DNA of 60,817 nucleotides from Blastococcus sp. MG754426. Its GTDB lineage: Bacteria > Actinomycetota > Actinomycetes > Mycobacteriales > Geodermatophilaceae. Shown piece by piece: positions 37,357-44,526 of this stretch. Location of the stretch: positions 1-60,817 of the forward strand of contig NZ_SSXC01000016.1 in NCBI RefSeq assembly GCF_021699055.1, given 5' to 3'. Position 1 is the stretch's first letter; each line of letters opens with the position of its first letter. The notes beneath the pieces were generated by a model. It was given only the letters and a program-made list of their open reading frames with translations. It was not told the origin of the DNA and did no database searches. A program made the translations under genes and the position numbers.

Positions 37357-37393
37357 GCGGACCGGCGCCGGTCGGGGGCCGGCGCCGGTCCGC
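37357..37393 (-). terminator. Perfect 15-bp terminator hairpin after the PspC gene
   Basis: GCGGACCGGCGCCGG (37357-37371) pairs perfectly with CCGGCGCCGGTCCGC (37379-37393) across a 7-nt loop. It lies between the PspC-domain gene and the LURP-type gene, both on the minus strand. Confidence 0.7.
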
Positions 37394-37409
37394 GTGTCGA
37401 CCGCCGGGG

Positions 37410-37751
37410 TCACCGCGGCGGGGCCGGCCGGCGCCCGGTGAGGGTCTCGTGCAGCCGCTGGACCAGCCGCTCCAGCGGGCTCGGGGTCTCGTCGCTGCGG
37501 GGCGGTCCGGCGGGCATCAGCACCCAGAGCAGCAGGTAGACCAGGACACCGGCCCCACCGGCGACGGTGAGGCCGACGAAGCCGACGCGCCAGAGCACGG
37601 CGTCGATGCCGCTGTAGTCGGCCAGGCCGCCGCAGACACCGCCGGCCATCCGGTCGGTGGTGCTGCGGCGGAGCTCCGGCCGCCCCGACGGGGGCTGCTG
37701 CGCCTCGCCGGGGGCGTCGGCGGGAGGAGGGAGAGGAACCGAGTTCGTCAT
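37410..37751 (-). CDS. PspC domain membrane protein
   Basis: A 113-residue protein with a Pro-rich N-terminal tail, then the PspC core ELRRSTTDRMAGGVCGGLAD followed by YSGIDAVLWRVGFVGLTVAG and a second membrane stretch GVLVYLLLWVLMPAG. The C-terminal 35 residues are basic and cytoplasmic. PspC proteins take part in envelope-stress responses; no other psp genes are nearby. The ATG at 37751 is chosen over an upstream GTG that adds a non-conserved Arg-rich stretch. Confidence 0.9.
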   Translation of the reverse strand: MTNSVPLPPPADAPGEAQQPPSGRPELRRSTTDRMAGGVCGGLADYSGIDAVLWRVGFVGLTVAGGAGVLVYLLLWVLMPAGPPRSDETPSPLERLVQRLHETLTGRRPAPPR

Positions 37752-37915
37752 GCCACGAGCCTGCCGTCGACGTCGCGCCCTGGACATCCGGTGACACCCG
37801 GAACCGCCCCTGGTTCTGCGCTCAGGGTCGGCCCGGGTGGGACGCGGGCATGCCGCGGGCCTACGTCACCGGGGGCTTCCCCGTGAGCACCCCCGAGACG
37901 GGCCGGTGCGCCGGC

Positions 37916-38155
37916 TCAGCGCAGCGGCAACGGGGTGCTGTCGCCGTCCTCCCGCGGGCCGAGGATCCACCGCTCCTCGGCCGCGATGGGCACGTCGTCG
38001 ATGCCGGCCGCCCGGCGGCGCATGAGGCCGTCGGCGGCGAACTCCCAGTTCTCGTTGCCGTAGGAGCGCCAGGTGCCGCCCTCGTCGTCGTGCCACTCGT
38101 ACCGGAACCGGACGTCGATGCGGTCGCCGGGGAAGGGCCGCCGGCCGGCCACCAC
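37916..38155 (-). pseudogene. 5'-truncated DUF1348 (NTF2-like) remnant
   Basis: The 79-codon frame [20 protein letters not shown] then [20 protein letters not shown] and [17 protein letters not shown] matches the C-terminal half of DUF1348, a NTF2-like family normally about 150 residues long. The open frame upstream extends only about 25 non-homologous codons to a stop, so the N-terminal half of the fold is gone. No ribosome site is evident. Most likely a deletion relic, not translated into a working protein. Confidence 0.7.
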
Positions 38156-38258
38156 CGCCAGCCTGCCGGGGACCGGCCGCGACCGCGCGCCCGGCCGATG
38201 AGTTCTCCGGGGCCTGCCCGTCTAGGTTCACGACGACCGCTCGCTCGAAGGAGACCCC

Positions 38259-38798
38259 GTGGGACACATCGCCGCTTCCCTGTTCACGACCGTCGACGGC
38301 TCGGCGGAGCGCCCCGACCTCTGGCACGGGCCGTACTTCGACGAGGCGATGGGCAAGGCCGTGGACCGGCACCTGGGGCGGTGCGAGTCCTACCTCATGG
38401 GGCGGGTGCTGCACGACCAGTGGGCGCAGTACTGGCCGGGCAACGACAGCGACGAGTTCGCCGACTTCATCAACCCCGTCCCGAAGTACGTGCTGTCGAC
38501 GACGCTGGAGCGCTCCGACTGGGCCGGGACCACGGTGCTGCGGGGCCTGGACGACGTGCGGGCGGTCAAGGAGCGCACCGAGGGGACCATCGGCATGTCC
38601 GGCAGCCTCACCACGGTGCGGTCCCTGCTGGCGGCCGGCCTGCTCGACGAGCTGGTGCTGCTGGTCGACCCCGTCGTGGTCTCGGGCGAGCGGCGCTGGA
38701 CCGACGAGCTGGACCGGACGCCGCTGGAGCTCGTCTCCTCCGAGGCGCTGCCGACGGGGGTGCTGCACGTCGTCTACCGGCCGGCCGGGCAGCGCTGA
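38259..38798 (+). CDS. Dihydrofolate reductase-like (RibD C-terminal domain) protein
   Basis: A 179-residue protein of the RibD_C/DHFR-like superfamily: IAASLFTTVDGSAERPDLWH, YLMGRVLHDQW, KYVLSTTLERSDW, then GTIGMSGSLTTVRSLLAAGL (NADPH-binding GSG) and DELVLLVDPVVVSGERRW. Such stand-alone domains are common in actinobacteria; the substrate is unknown and need not be a folate or flavin precursor. GTG start at 38259, preceded by GAAGGAGA. Confidence 0.9.
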   Translation: MGHIAASLFTTVDGSAERPDLWHGPYFDEAMGKAVDRHLGRCESYLMGRVLHDQWAQYWPGNDSDEFADFINPVPKYVLSTTLERSDWAGTTVLRGLDDVRAVKERTEGTIGMSGSLTTVRSLLAAGLLDELVLLVDPVVVSGERRWTDELDRTPLELVSSEALPTGVLHVVYRPAGQR

Positions 38799-38869
38799 GA
38801 CGCCGCGTCGCCGTCGAGTGTTCCGGGCCGCGTCACCCGCCGGACACCTCGGGTGCCCACGCTGGCGCC

Positions 38870-39106
38870 ATGACGGCGAGCCTCTTCGTGATCGGTATCC
38901 GGGTCGGGTGGATCGGACCCGACGTCCGGCCCGGTGACGACGGGTTCGCGCGGGCCGCCGACGTCGCGCACGCCGTGGCCAAGCCGGTGGTCGACGGGCT
39001 GGAGTCCTCGCTCTGCGGCCAGCTGGTGCGCGCCACCGCCGCGCAGGACTGGCCCTCGGCGCGCCAGGTGGCGCGCTGCGAGGAGTGCGCCCGCCTCGCC
39101 GGCTGA
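38870..39106 (+). CDS. Small protein with C-terminal Cys cluster
   Basis: A 78-residue protein of unknown function. The C-terminal half reads ESSLCGQLVRATAAQDWPSA then RQVARCEECARLAG. One Cys-Gly and a CxxC pair 26 residues apart look like a small zinc-binding fold of the DUF3039 kind, but I cannot assign the family. The N-terminal half has no recognised motif. The ATG at 38870 is the only clear start; no strong ribosome site precedes it. Confidence 0.65.
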   Translation: MTASLFVIGIRVGWIGPDVRPGDDGFARAADVAHAVAKPVVDGLESSLCGQLVRATAAQDWPSARQVARCEECARLAG

Positions 39107-39165
39107 CCTCCCCCGCGCGCTGACGGGGCCACCGCTCTGCTCGCCGCTCCCCTAGCCTCCGCCAC

Positions 39166-39498
39166 GTGCTCGACACCCCCGCGACCGCCCGTCCTGCCCG
39201 CGTCGACCGGTGGCGGCGGCCGGTGCTCGCCCTGGCCGTCCTGGCTCTGCTGTTCTGGGCCGCCTCGTACAGCTGGGTGCTCGGGTTCACCCCGCCCACC
39301 CGGTGGTTGAGCGCCACCGCCTCACCGTGGGGGCTCATGGAGGTCGCCGCCCTGGCCACCGGCGCGACCGCCCTGGCCGGCGGGGTCGTGCTGGCCCGGC
39401 GCGGAACCGGGCACACGCGGCACACCGGTATCCGGGTGCTCCGGCTGGCCGGCTTCGCGCTGGTCGCGACGACGGTCGGGATGCTCGTCTCCTTCTGA
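39166..39498 (+). CDS. Three-helix membrane protein of unknown function
   Basis: A 110-residue protein with three hydrophobic segments (PVLALAVLALLFWAASYSWV, PWGLMEVAALATGATALAGG and LAGFALVATTVGMLVSF) and a basic stretch between the second and third. GTG start with the promoter-like TAGCCT 9 nt upstream, suggesting a short or absent leader. No family recognised. Its stop is in frame with the sigma-factor remnant that follows, close to what must be a deletion junction. Confidence 0.7.
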   Translation: MLDTPATARPARVDRWRRPVLALAVLALLFWAASYSWVLGFTPPTRWLSATASPWGLMEVAALATGATALAGGVVLARRGTGHTRHTGIRVLRLAGFALVATTVGMLVSF

Positions 39499-39519
39499 GG
39501 GTGCCGCGCTGGGTGTCGC

Positions 39520-39678
39520 GTGCTCGACGGTGCGGTCGGCGCGCGGCTCGATCCGGGCGGCCCGTTCGAGACGGCGGTGGCCTCCGTCGTCGAGGACGGC
39601 CGGATCAGCCGCGTGCACCCGGTTCGGAACCCGCGGGAACTGGGCACGCTCGACGGGGTGTCCGAGCTGCGGCGCTGA
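39520..39678 (+). pseudogene. C-terminal remnant of an ECF41/SigJ-type sigma factor
   Basis: Fifty-two codons, VLDGAVGARLDPGGPFETAV then ASVVEDGRISRVHPVRNPRE and LGTLDGVSELRR, match the end of the SnoaL-like C-terminal extension of SigJ/ECF41 sigma factors; NPREL stands where the conserved NPDKL motif is expected. The sigma2 and sigma4 domains (about 250 codons) are missing. The frame is closed upstream by the stop of the membrane gene at 39498. It cannot act as a sigma factor. ECF41 genes are usually paired with an oxidoreductase-type gene, and such a gene follows here. Confidence 0.72.
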
Positions 39679-39712
39679 GCAGGGGTCCGCGGCCTGATCG
39701 CAGGGAGCGGAC

Positions 39713-40897
39713 GTGGCGGGGACGAACGTGCTCATCGTCGGTGGCGGGAACGCCGGGATCTCGCTGGCGGCGCGGTTGCTCCGGGACGGGGTGACCGACG
39801 TGACCGTGGTGGCCCCGCAGCCGGTGCACCGGTACAAGCCGCTGCTGAACTACGTCGCCGCCGGCGAGGCGTCGATGGCCGAGCTGGAACGCCCCATGGC
39901 CGAGGTCGTCCCGGACGGGTGTTCCTGGATCCGCGACGCCGTCGACGCCGTCGACCCGGTCGCCCGCACCGTCCGCACGCGCGGCGGCCGGACCCTGCAC
40001 TGGTCGACGCTGGTGCTGTGCCCGGGCCTGGTGGAGGACTGGGACGCGACCCCGGGGTTGCAGCGGGCCTACACCGAGGGGTGGGCGGCCTCCTCCTACG
40101 TGCCGGGCAGCACCCCGCTGGTGTGGCCGGGCATCCGGTCGGTGCGGTCGGGGTCTGCCGTCTTCACCGTGCCCCCGGAGCCGGCCTCCTGCGGGCCGAC
40201 CGCGCTGAAGCCGCTGCTGATGGCGTGCGACCACTGGCAGCGCGCCGGGGTGCTCGGCGACGTCCGGGTCACCCTCGTCCTGCCGGAGGCGACCGCGACG
40301 CGGATCCCGGAGGCGGACCGGTACCTCGAGGAGGTGTTCGCCGGCTACGGCGTCGAGGTGCTGCGCGAGGCGCGGATCGAGAGCGTGGACGGCGACCTGC
40401 GCTCCGTCGCGGTCGGCTCGCCGGGCGGCCGGCGGGTGCTGGAGGACATCGCCTTCGCGCACGCGGTCCCGCACTACCGGGCACCGCGGTGGATCGCCGA
40501 CTCCGGTCTCGCGGCCGACGAGGCACCCGGCCTGGTGGACGTCGACCCGGAGACGATGCAGCACCGCCGTCACGGCTCGGTGTGGGGCCTCGGTGACGCC
40601 GCCGACCTCGCCACCCGCCCGTCCGGCGGCGCGCTGCGCAAGCAGGTGCACGCGCTGAGCACGAACATCACGGCCGCCGAGACGGGGCGGTCGATGCAGC
40701 GCTACGACGGCTACACCGTCATGCCGATCACCGTCAGCCGCCGCAAGCTGATGCTCAACGAGGTCGACCGCGACGACCAGGCGCAGCCGTCGGTGCCCTT
40801 CCTGGACCCGTTCGTGCCGCGCCGTTGGCAGTGGCTCTTCGACCGCTACGGGCTGCCGCAGGTGTACTGGCGACGCATCCTCCGCGGCCGGGTCTGA
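39713..40897 (+). CDS. FAD-dependent oxidoreductase (SQR/NDH-2-like)
   Basis: A 394-residue flavoprotein. The FAD-binding motif is NVLIVGGGNAGISLAARLL, with PVHRYKPLLNYVAAGEA as in sulfide:quinone reductase-like enzymes. PEPASCGPTALKPLLMACDH holds the cysteine at the family's usual redox position, and VWGLGDAADLATRPSGGAL is the second flavin motif. No membrane helix. It is probably the former partner of the deleted ECF41 sigma factor, so its regulation may now be altered (inference). GTG start at 39713. The acceptor is unknown. Confidence 0.85.
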   Translation: MAGTNVLIVGGGNAGISLAARLLRDGVTDVTVVAPQPVHRYKPLLNYVAAGEASMAELERPMAEVVPDGCSWIRDAVDAVDPVARTVRTRGGRTLHWSTLVLCPGLVEDWDATPGLQRAYTEGWAASSYVPGSTPLVWPGIRSVRSGSAVFTVPPEPASCGPTALKPLLMACDHWQRAGVLGDVRVTLVLPEATATRIPEADRYLEEVFAGYGVEVLREARIESVDGDLRSVAVGSPGGRRVLEDIAFAHAVPHYRAPRWIADSGLAADEAPGLVDVDPETMQHRRHGSVWGLGDAADLATRPSGGALRKQVHALSTNITAAETGRSMQRYDGYTVMPITVSRRKLMLNEVDRDDQAQPSVPFLDPFVPRRWQWLFDRYGLPQVYWRRILRGRV

Positions 40898-41001
40898 CTT
40901 CCTCCCCCCAGTTGTCCGCGGCTCGTGTCGAGAAGGCGCGGGCGGTTCCGTCCCCGGGGTGCGACGGCCACGATGGGCCGTATCTCACCAGGGAGAACAC
41001 C

Positions 41002-41409
41002 ATGGCCAAGTACCTGCTGCTCAAGCACTACCGCGGCGCGCCGGCGGCGGTGAACGACGTCCCGATGGAGAAGTGGACGCCGGAGGAGATCTCGGCCCAC
41101 GTGCAGTACATGCAGGACTTCGCCGCGCGGCTCGAGGGCACCGGCGAGTTCGTGGACGGGCAGGCGCTCGCCCCGGAGGGCACGTGGGTCCGCTACGACG
41201 GCGAGGGCCGGCCGCCGGTCACCGACGGCCCGTTCGCCGAGACGAAGGACCTGATCGCCGGCTGGATGGTGATCGACGTCGACAGCCACGAGCGGGCGGT
41301 GGAACTGGCCGGCGAGCTGTCCGCGGCTCCGGGTGCCGGTGGGAAGCCGATCCACGAGTGGCTGGAGCTGCGCCCGTTCCTGACCGCGCCGCCGACCATC
41401 ACGGAGTGA
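41002..41409 (+). CDS. YCII-related (DGPF-type) protein
   Basis: A 135-residue protein: MAKYLLLKHYRGAPAAVNDV, then the DGPF motif in PPVTDGPFAETKDLIAGWMV and a C-terminal IHEWLELRPF. GGGAGA lies 8 nt upstream of the ATG. DGPF proteins are the standard partners of ECF42 sigma factors, and here the stop overlaps the sigma gene start by 4 nt. They may be the output or input of that regulatory pair; the biochemical role is unknown. Confidence 0.92.
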   Translation: MAKYLLLKHYRGAPAAVNDVPMEKWTPEEISAHVQYMQDFAARLEGTGEFVDGQALAPEGTWVRYDGEGRPPVTDGPFAETKDLIAGWMVIDVDSHERAVELAGELSAAPGAGGKPIHEWLELRPFLTAPPTITE

Positions 41410-42590
41410 CCGCACCGGTGGACGAGACCCTGCTGCGGGCGGTCGTCCCCACCGTGATCGGGGTCCTCGGCCGCCGCGGAGCCGACTTCGCGGCGGCCGA
41501 GGACGCCGTCCAGGAGGCCCTGGTCGAGGCCGTGCGGGTGTGGCCGGCGGGACCACCGCGTGACCCGCAGGGCTGGCTGGTCACGGTGGCCTGGCGGAAG
41601 TTCCTCGACGCCACGCGGGCCGAGACGTCCCGGCGGCGGCGCGAGGAACGGGTGGACGCCGAGCCCGCGCCCGGGCCGGGGCAGGAGGCCGATGACTCGC
41701 TGCGGCTCTACTTCCTGTGCGCGCACCCGTCGCTGACGCCGGCCTCGGCGGTGGCGCTCACGCTGCGCGCGGTCGGCGGGCTGACCACGCGGCAGATCGC
41801 CCAGGCCTACCTCGTGCCCGAGGCGACGATGGCGCAGCGGATCAGCCGGGCCAAGCGGACGGTGTCGGGTGTCCGGTTCGACCGGCCCGGGGACATCGCC
41901 ACCGTGCTGCGGGTGCTGTACCTGGTCTTCAACGAGGGGTACTCCGGCGACGTCGACCTCGCGGCGGAGGCGATCCGGCTGACCCGGCAGCTCGCGGCCG
42001 TCAGCGACCACCCGGAGGTGGCGGGGCTGCTCGCGCTGATGCTGCTGCACCACGCGCGGCGCCCGGCACGCACCCGCCCCGACGGGAGCCTCGTCCCGCT
42101 GGCCGAGCAGGACCGCGGCGCGTGGGACACCGCGCTGATCGCGGAGGGGGTCGAGGTGCTCCAGGCGGCGCTGGCGCGCGACCGGCTGGGCGAGTTCCAG
42201 GCGCAGGCCGCGATCGCCGCGCTGCACGCCGACGCGCGCACCGCCGAGGAGACCGACTGGGTGCAGGTCGTCGAGTGGTACGACGAGCTGGTGCGGGTCA
42301 CGGGCAGCCCGATCGCCCGCCTCAACCGGGCGGTCGCGGTCGGCGAGGCCGACGGTGCGCGGGCCGGGCTGGCCGCGCTGGCCGGGCTCGACCCGGCGCT
42401 CCCCCGGTACACCGCCGTCGCGGCGTACCTGCACGAGAAGGACGGCGACGTCGCGACCGCGGCGCGGCTCTACGCCGAGGCGGCCCGGTCCGCGCCGAAC
42501 CTGCCCGAGCGCGAGCACCTCACGCGGCAGGCGGCCCGGCTCAACGCGCTCCTGGGCGGAAGAGCTACCGGTTCTGCCGGCGGGCGATGA
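41406..42590 (+). CDS. ECF42-type sigma factor with TPR-like C-terminal extension
   Basis: A 394-residue ECF sigma factor: sigma2 (EDAVQEALVEAVRVWPAGPP), sigma4 (LRAVGGLTTRQIAQAYLVPE ... ATMAQRISRAKRTV), then an extension of about 220 residues with VLRVLYLVFNEGYSG and helical TPR-like repeats (EVLQAALARDRLGEFQAQAA). This DUF6596 extension defines ECF42 and replaces an anti-sigma factor in controlling activity. It is coupled to the DGPF gene upstream. Its end overlaps the convergent small membrane gene by 26 nt. Confidence 0.93.
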   Translation: MTAPVDETLLRAVVPTVIGVLGRRGADFAAAEDAVQEALVEAVRVWPAGPPRDPQGWLVTVAWRKFLDATRAETSRRRREERVDAEPAPGPGQEADDSLRLYFLCAHPSLTPASAVALTLRAVGGLTTRQIAQAYLVPEATMAQRISRAKRTVSGVRFDRPGDIATVLRVLYLVFNEGYSGDVDLAAEAIRLTRQLAAVSDHPEVAGLLALMLLHHARRPARTRPDGSLVPLAEQDRGAWDTALIAEGVEVLQAALARDRLGEFQAQAAIAALHADARTAEETDWVQVVEWYDELVRVTGSPIARLNRAVAVGEADGARAGLAALAGLDPALPRYTAVAAYLHEKDGDVATAARLYAEAARSAPNLPEREHLTRQAARLNALLGGRATGSAGGR

Positions 42591-42762
42591 GGACCAATCC
42601 GCCCACGAGGATCACGATCGGCGCCCAGCCCGGCAGGCCGAAGGGCCCAACGACCAGCTGGATCACGAAGATGGCGAGCTGGAAGGCGACGATGAAGCCC
42701 ACCAGGAGCAGGAGCCCGAAGAGCAGCGGCCGCTCCGCCTGCAGCTGTCGCAGGTAGTCCAT
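42565..42762 (-). CDS. Small two-helix membrane protein
   Basis: A 65-residue protein, MDYLRQLQAERPLLFGLLLL, VGFIVAFQLAIFVIQLVVGP then FGLPGWAPIVILVGGLVLIA and RRQNR. Two membrane segments, short charged ends, no signal sequence. GAGGAG stands 8 nt before the ATG. Before the island inserted, this gene lay directly downstream of ychF on the same strand. Function unknown. Confidence 0.75.
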   Translation of the reverse strand: MDYLRQLQAERPLLFGLLLLVGFIVAFQLAIFVIQLVVGPFGLPGWAPIVILVGGLVLIARRQNR

Positions 42763-42867
42763 CAGGTCTCCTCGGTCGTGGCTCGCCCCGGCAGCTCCGG
42801 GCCACCAGGGACATCGACAGCAGAACGCCGCTGCTGTAGCCCCTGTTCCGCCCCTGCGCCGACGGTC

Positions 42868-42884
42868 AGACGTTGAAGCGGAAC
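42868..42884. repeat. attL: 17-bp core of the island
   Basis: AGACGTTGAAGCGGAAC, identical to the 3' end of ychF at 53798-53814. The base before the core gives TCAGACG here, which read on the minus strand is the original ychF ending GTC TGA; the integrated copy at the other end ends in TAG. This side therefore keeps the pre-insertion downstream sequence of ychF. Confidence 0.9.
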
Positions 42885-43151
42885 CTATACCCCCGGCTCG
42901 CTGACCTGCGAGGACGTAGCCCGCCGGCCGCTGACCTGCGATTACGCCTTCCGACGCTTGTCGTCGTCTGCCGAGGTTTTCCGGCGTCCGGTGCCATGGA
43001 TGTGCCATCGGGCCACAGTCTCACCCCCGGAACAGCCCCGGCCCGTAACTACTCAGCGCAACCGGATACACACATAGAGACGGCCCCGCCTCGGTGTCAC
43101 GACCGAGACAGGGCCTTGACCCCTCGCCATCCTCAGAAAGGCCAGAGATCC
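42885..43151. other. Non-coding attL-side segment with candidate integrase arm sites
   Basis: No gene is seen in the 389 nt between 42763 and 43151. Within the island part, GCTGACCTGCGA occurs at 42900-42911 and 42930-42941, 30 nt apart. A related CTGACCTGCGA lies at 43508-43518, and GCTGACCTGC lies at 53771-53780 beside attR. Repeats near both ends of an integrase element are candidate arm-type binding sites for the integrase N-terminal domain. Confidence 0.5.
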
Positions 43152-43511
43152 ATGTACGACGCTACCGACCACACCCCCTCCGCGGACGAGATCGTTGCGG
43201 CAGTCGCTCGTTTGCAGGAGCGGCACGCCCTTCTGCTTGAGGAGCGCGACGCGCTGCTCGCCGAGCGCGACGACCTGTTGTTCTCGCTCAGCCAGGCCTG
43301 GATCGAGGAGGAACTCGTCATCGTGACGATGGACATCCCGCACGGCCGGCGGTGGAGCTTCATCGAGGAGGCGAACGTGCTCGCCATCTCGCCCGATCTG
43401 GACGAGGGCACCCGGCGCCGGTTGCTGGCGCAGGTGGAGCCGCCGAAGCTGACGACGTGCGGCGAGTGCGGCGCCCCGCTGTACGAGGGGGCAGCGTGCG
43501 GCCTCCACTGA
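43152..43511 (+). CDS. Island protein with coiled coil and C-terminal zinc-ribbon-like tail
   Basis: A 119-residue protein. Residues about 15-50 form a coiled coil (RLQERHALLLEERDALLAER), followed by a region EEELVIVTMDIPHGRRWSFI and a C-terminal CGECGAPLYEGAACGLH with three cysteines and a final histidine that could hold zinc. AGAAAGG lies upstream of the ATG. It is isolated by a strong terminator and points opposite to the main island operon, the position of accessory (cargo) genes in satellites. Function unknown. Confidence 0.7.
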   Translation: MYDATDHTPSADEIVAAVARLQERHALLLEERDALLAERDDLLFSLSQAWIEEELVIVTMDIPHGRRWSFIEEANVLAISPDLDEGTRRRLLAQVEPPKLTTCGECGAPLYEGAACGLH

Positions 43512-43525
43512 CCTGCGACTGACAC

Positions 43526-43568
43526 GACTGAGCCCCCCACCGTCAGCGCGACGGTGGGGGGCTCAGTC
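43526..43568 (+). terminator. Perfect 19-bp terminator
   Basis: GACTGAGCCCCCCACCGTC (43526-43544) pairs perfectly with GACGGTGGGGGGCTCAGTC (43550-43568) around a 5-nt loop, 15 nt past the stop of the coiled-coil gene. Confidence 0.85.
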
Positions 43569-43589
43569 GCTCACCTAGGGTCCGATGAC

Positions 43590-43841
43590 ATGGTGCGGAA
43601 GATCGAGGAACTGCGAGCCACCTCCGACGAGGACCTGATCGCTGAGCACGACGCCAAGGCGGGTCACACCAGCGTCGGCACGTCCTACTACATGGATGAG
43701 CTCGAGCGACGTTCGCGGGAGCGAGCGGCTCAGCGAAGCCATGAGCTGGCAGTGCGCTCCTTCTGGCTGGCGATCGCAACTTCGGCACTGTCGCTCGTCG
43801 CCGTGGTCGTCTCGGTGCTGGCCCTCGTCCTCGGAAGCTGA
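43590..43841 (+). CDS. Small tail-anchored island protein
   Basis: An 83-residue protein: MVRKIEELRATSDEDLIAEH, then DAKAGHTSVGTSYYMDELER, basic residues, and a C-terminal membrane helix (SFWLAIATSALSLVAVVVSV). The DEDLIAEHD...YYMDELERR pattern occurs in many small bacterial and prophage proteins with one C-terminal helix, as I recall, but their role is unknown. A phage-defence or superinfection-exclusion role is possible for a tail-anchored cargo protein, without direct evidence. ATG at 43590. Confidence 0.68.
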   Translation: MVRKIEELRATSDEDLIAEHDAKAGHTSVGTSYYMDELERRSRERAAQRSHELAVRSFWLAIATSALSLVAVVVSVLALVLGS

Positions 43842-43887
43842 CCCGCTGCCGTTGCCGCTCTCCGACAGCCGGGCCATTACGCACAGC

Positions 43888-43926
43888 AACCCCCTGAGAG
43901 CCGTTCTAACGGCCTTTCAGGGGGTC
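43888..43926. terminator. Terminator between the small membrane gene and the convergent lipoprotein gene
   Basis: ACCCCCTGAGAGCCGTT (43889 on) pairs imperfectly with ACGGCCTTTCAGGGGGT ending near 43925. It contains a TTT run and lies between convergent stops at 43841 and 43963, so it can serve both strands. Confidence 0.6.
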
Positions 43927-43962
43927 GCTGGTGTCAGGGGATGGGCGCGTTTAGTCCCCGCC

Positions 43963-44391
43963 TCAACCTTCGGTCGCCCGGGTGTCGCTGATGACCATGT
44001 TGACCCCGTTGTCCGGGTGGTACGACCAGCTGAACTCGTACCCGTTGTGCTCGGCCTGCTGCACGCCCATCATCGCGTTCGTGCGGTCCATCTGAGCGGT
44101 GATGGAACTCGGAACGTCGAGCTGCTCGATCACACACAGGTAGCCGGACGGGTCTCCGTATTCGCTGCCTGTGTCGATCACGATCGTGTTGCCGTCATCC
44201 TCGAGGCTCAGGGTTGACCCCCTGTCCACTCGCTTGCACTCCTCGTGCGCACCGGTCAGCCGTAGCTGCTTGGTAGCCACCGTGCCGGACGTCTCGGCGT
44301 CAGCGTCACCGCCGCAAGCCGACAACATCGGCATGGCGAGCAGTGCGGCGAGCAGGAGCAGCGTTCCGTTTCGACGGACGTTGGCAGTCAC
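43963..44391 (-). CDS. Island-encoded lipoprotein
   Basis: A 142-residue lipoprotein. RRNGTLLLLAALLAMPMLSA with the lipobox LSAC puts the mature Cys near residue 26. The mature part has two further cysteines (EECKRVDRG and GYLCVIEQ) and an NGYEFSWSYHPDNGVNMVIS end. No family recognised. GTG start at 44391. It is separated from the main operon by two terminator hairpins, so it has its own promoter. Surface lipoproteins carried by prophages sometimes block superinfection; that role is only a guess here. Confidence 0.75.
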   Translation of the reverse strand: MTANVRRNGTLLLLAALLAMPMLSACGGDADAETSGTVATKQLRLTGAHEECKRVDRGSTLSLEDDGNTIVIDTGSEYGDPSGYLCVIEQLDVPSSITAQMDRTNAMMGVQQAEHNGYEFSWSYHPDNGVNMVISDTRATEG

Positions 44392-44439
44392 GATTCGTCC
44401 CCGTTCCGTAAGAGTCTGCGGAGACTATCCAGAACTACG

Positions 44440-44475
44440 CGAGCAGGGCGGGACCTCAGGGTCCCGCCCTGCTCG
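44440..44475 (-). terminator. Second terminator hairpin after the island operon
   Basis: CGAGCAGGGCGGGACC (44440-44455) pairs perfectly with GGTCCCGCCCTGCTCG (44460-44475), 16 bp with a 4-nt loop. It lies downstream of the last gene of the minus-strand operon, after the first hairpin. Confidence 0.75.
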
Positions 44476-44482
44476 GACGGAT

Positions 44483-44519
44483 GACTGCCCCGCCGGTCCC
44501 ACGTCCCGGCGGGGCAGTC
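44483..44519 (-). terminator. First terminator hairpin after the island operon
   Basis: GACTGCCCCGCCGG (44483-44496) pairs perfectly with CCGGCGGGGCAGTC (44506-44519) around a 9-nt loop, 8 nt past the stop of the SEC-C gene. Together with the hairpin at 44440-44475 it closes the operon firmly. Confidence 0.75.
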
Positions 44520-44526
44520 CCACCTC

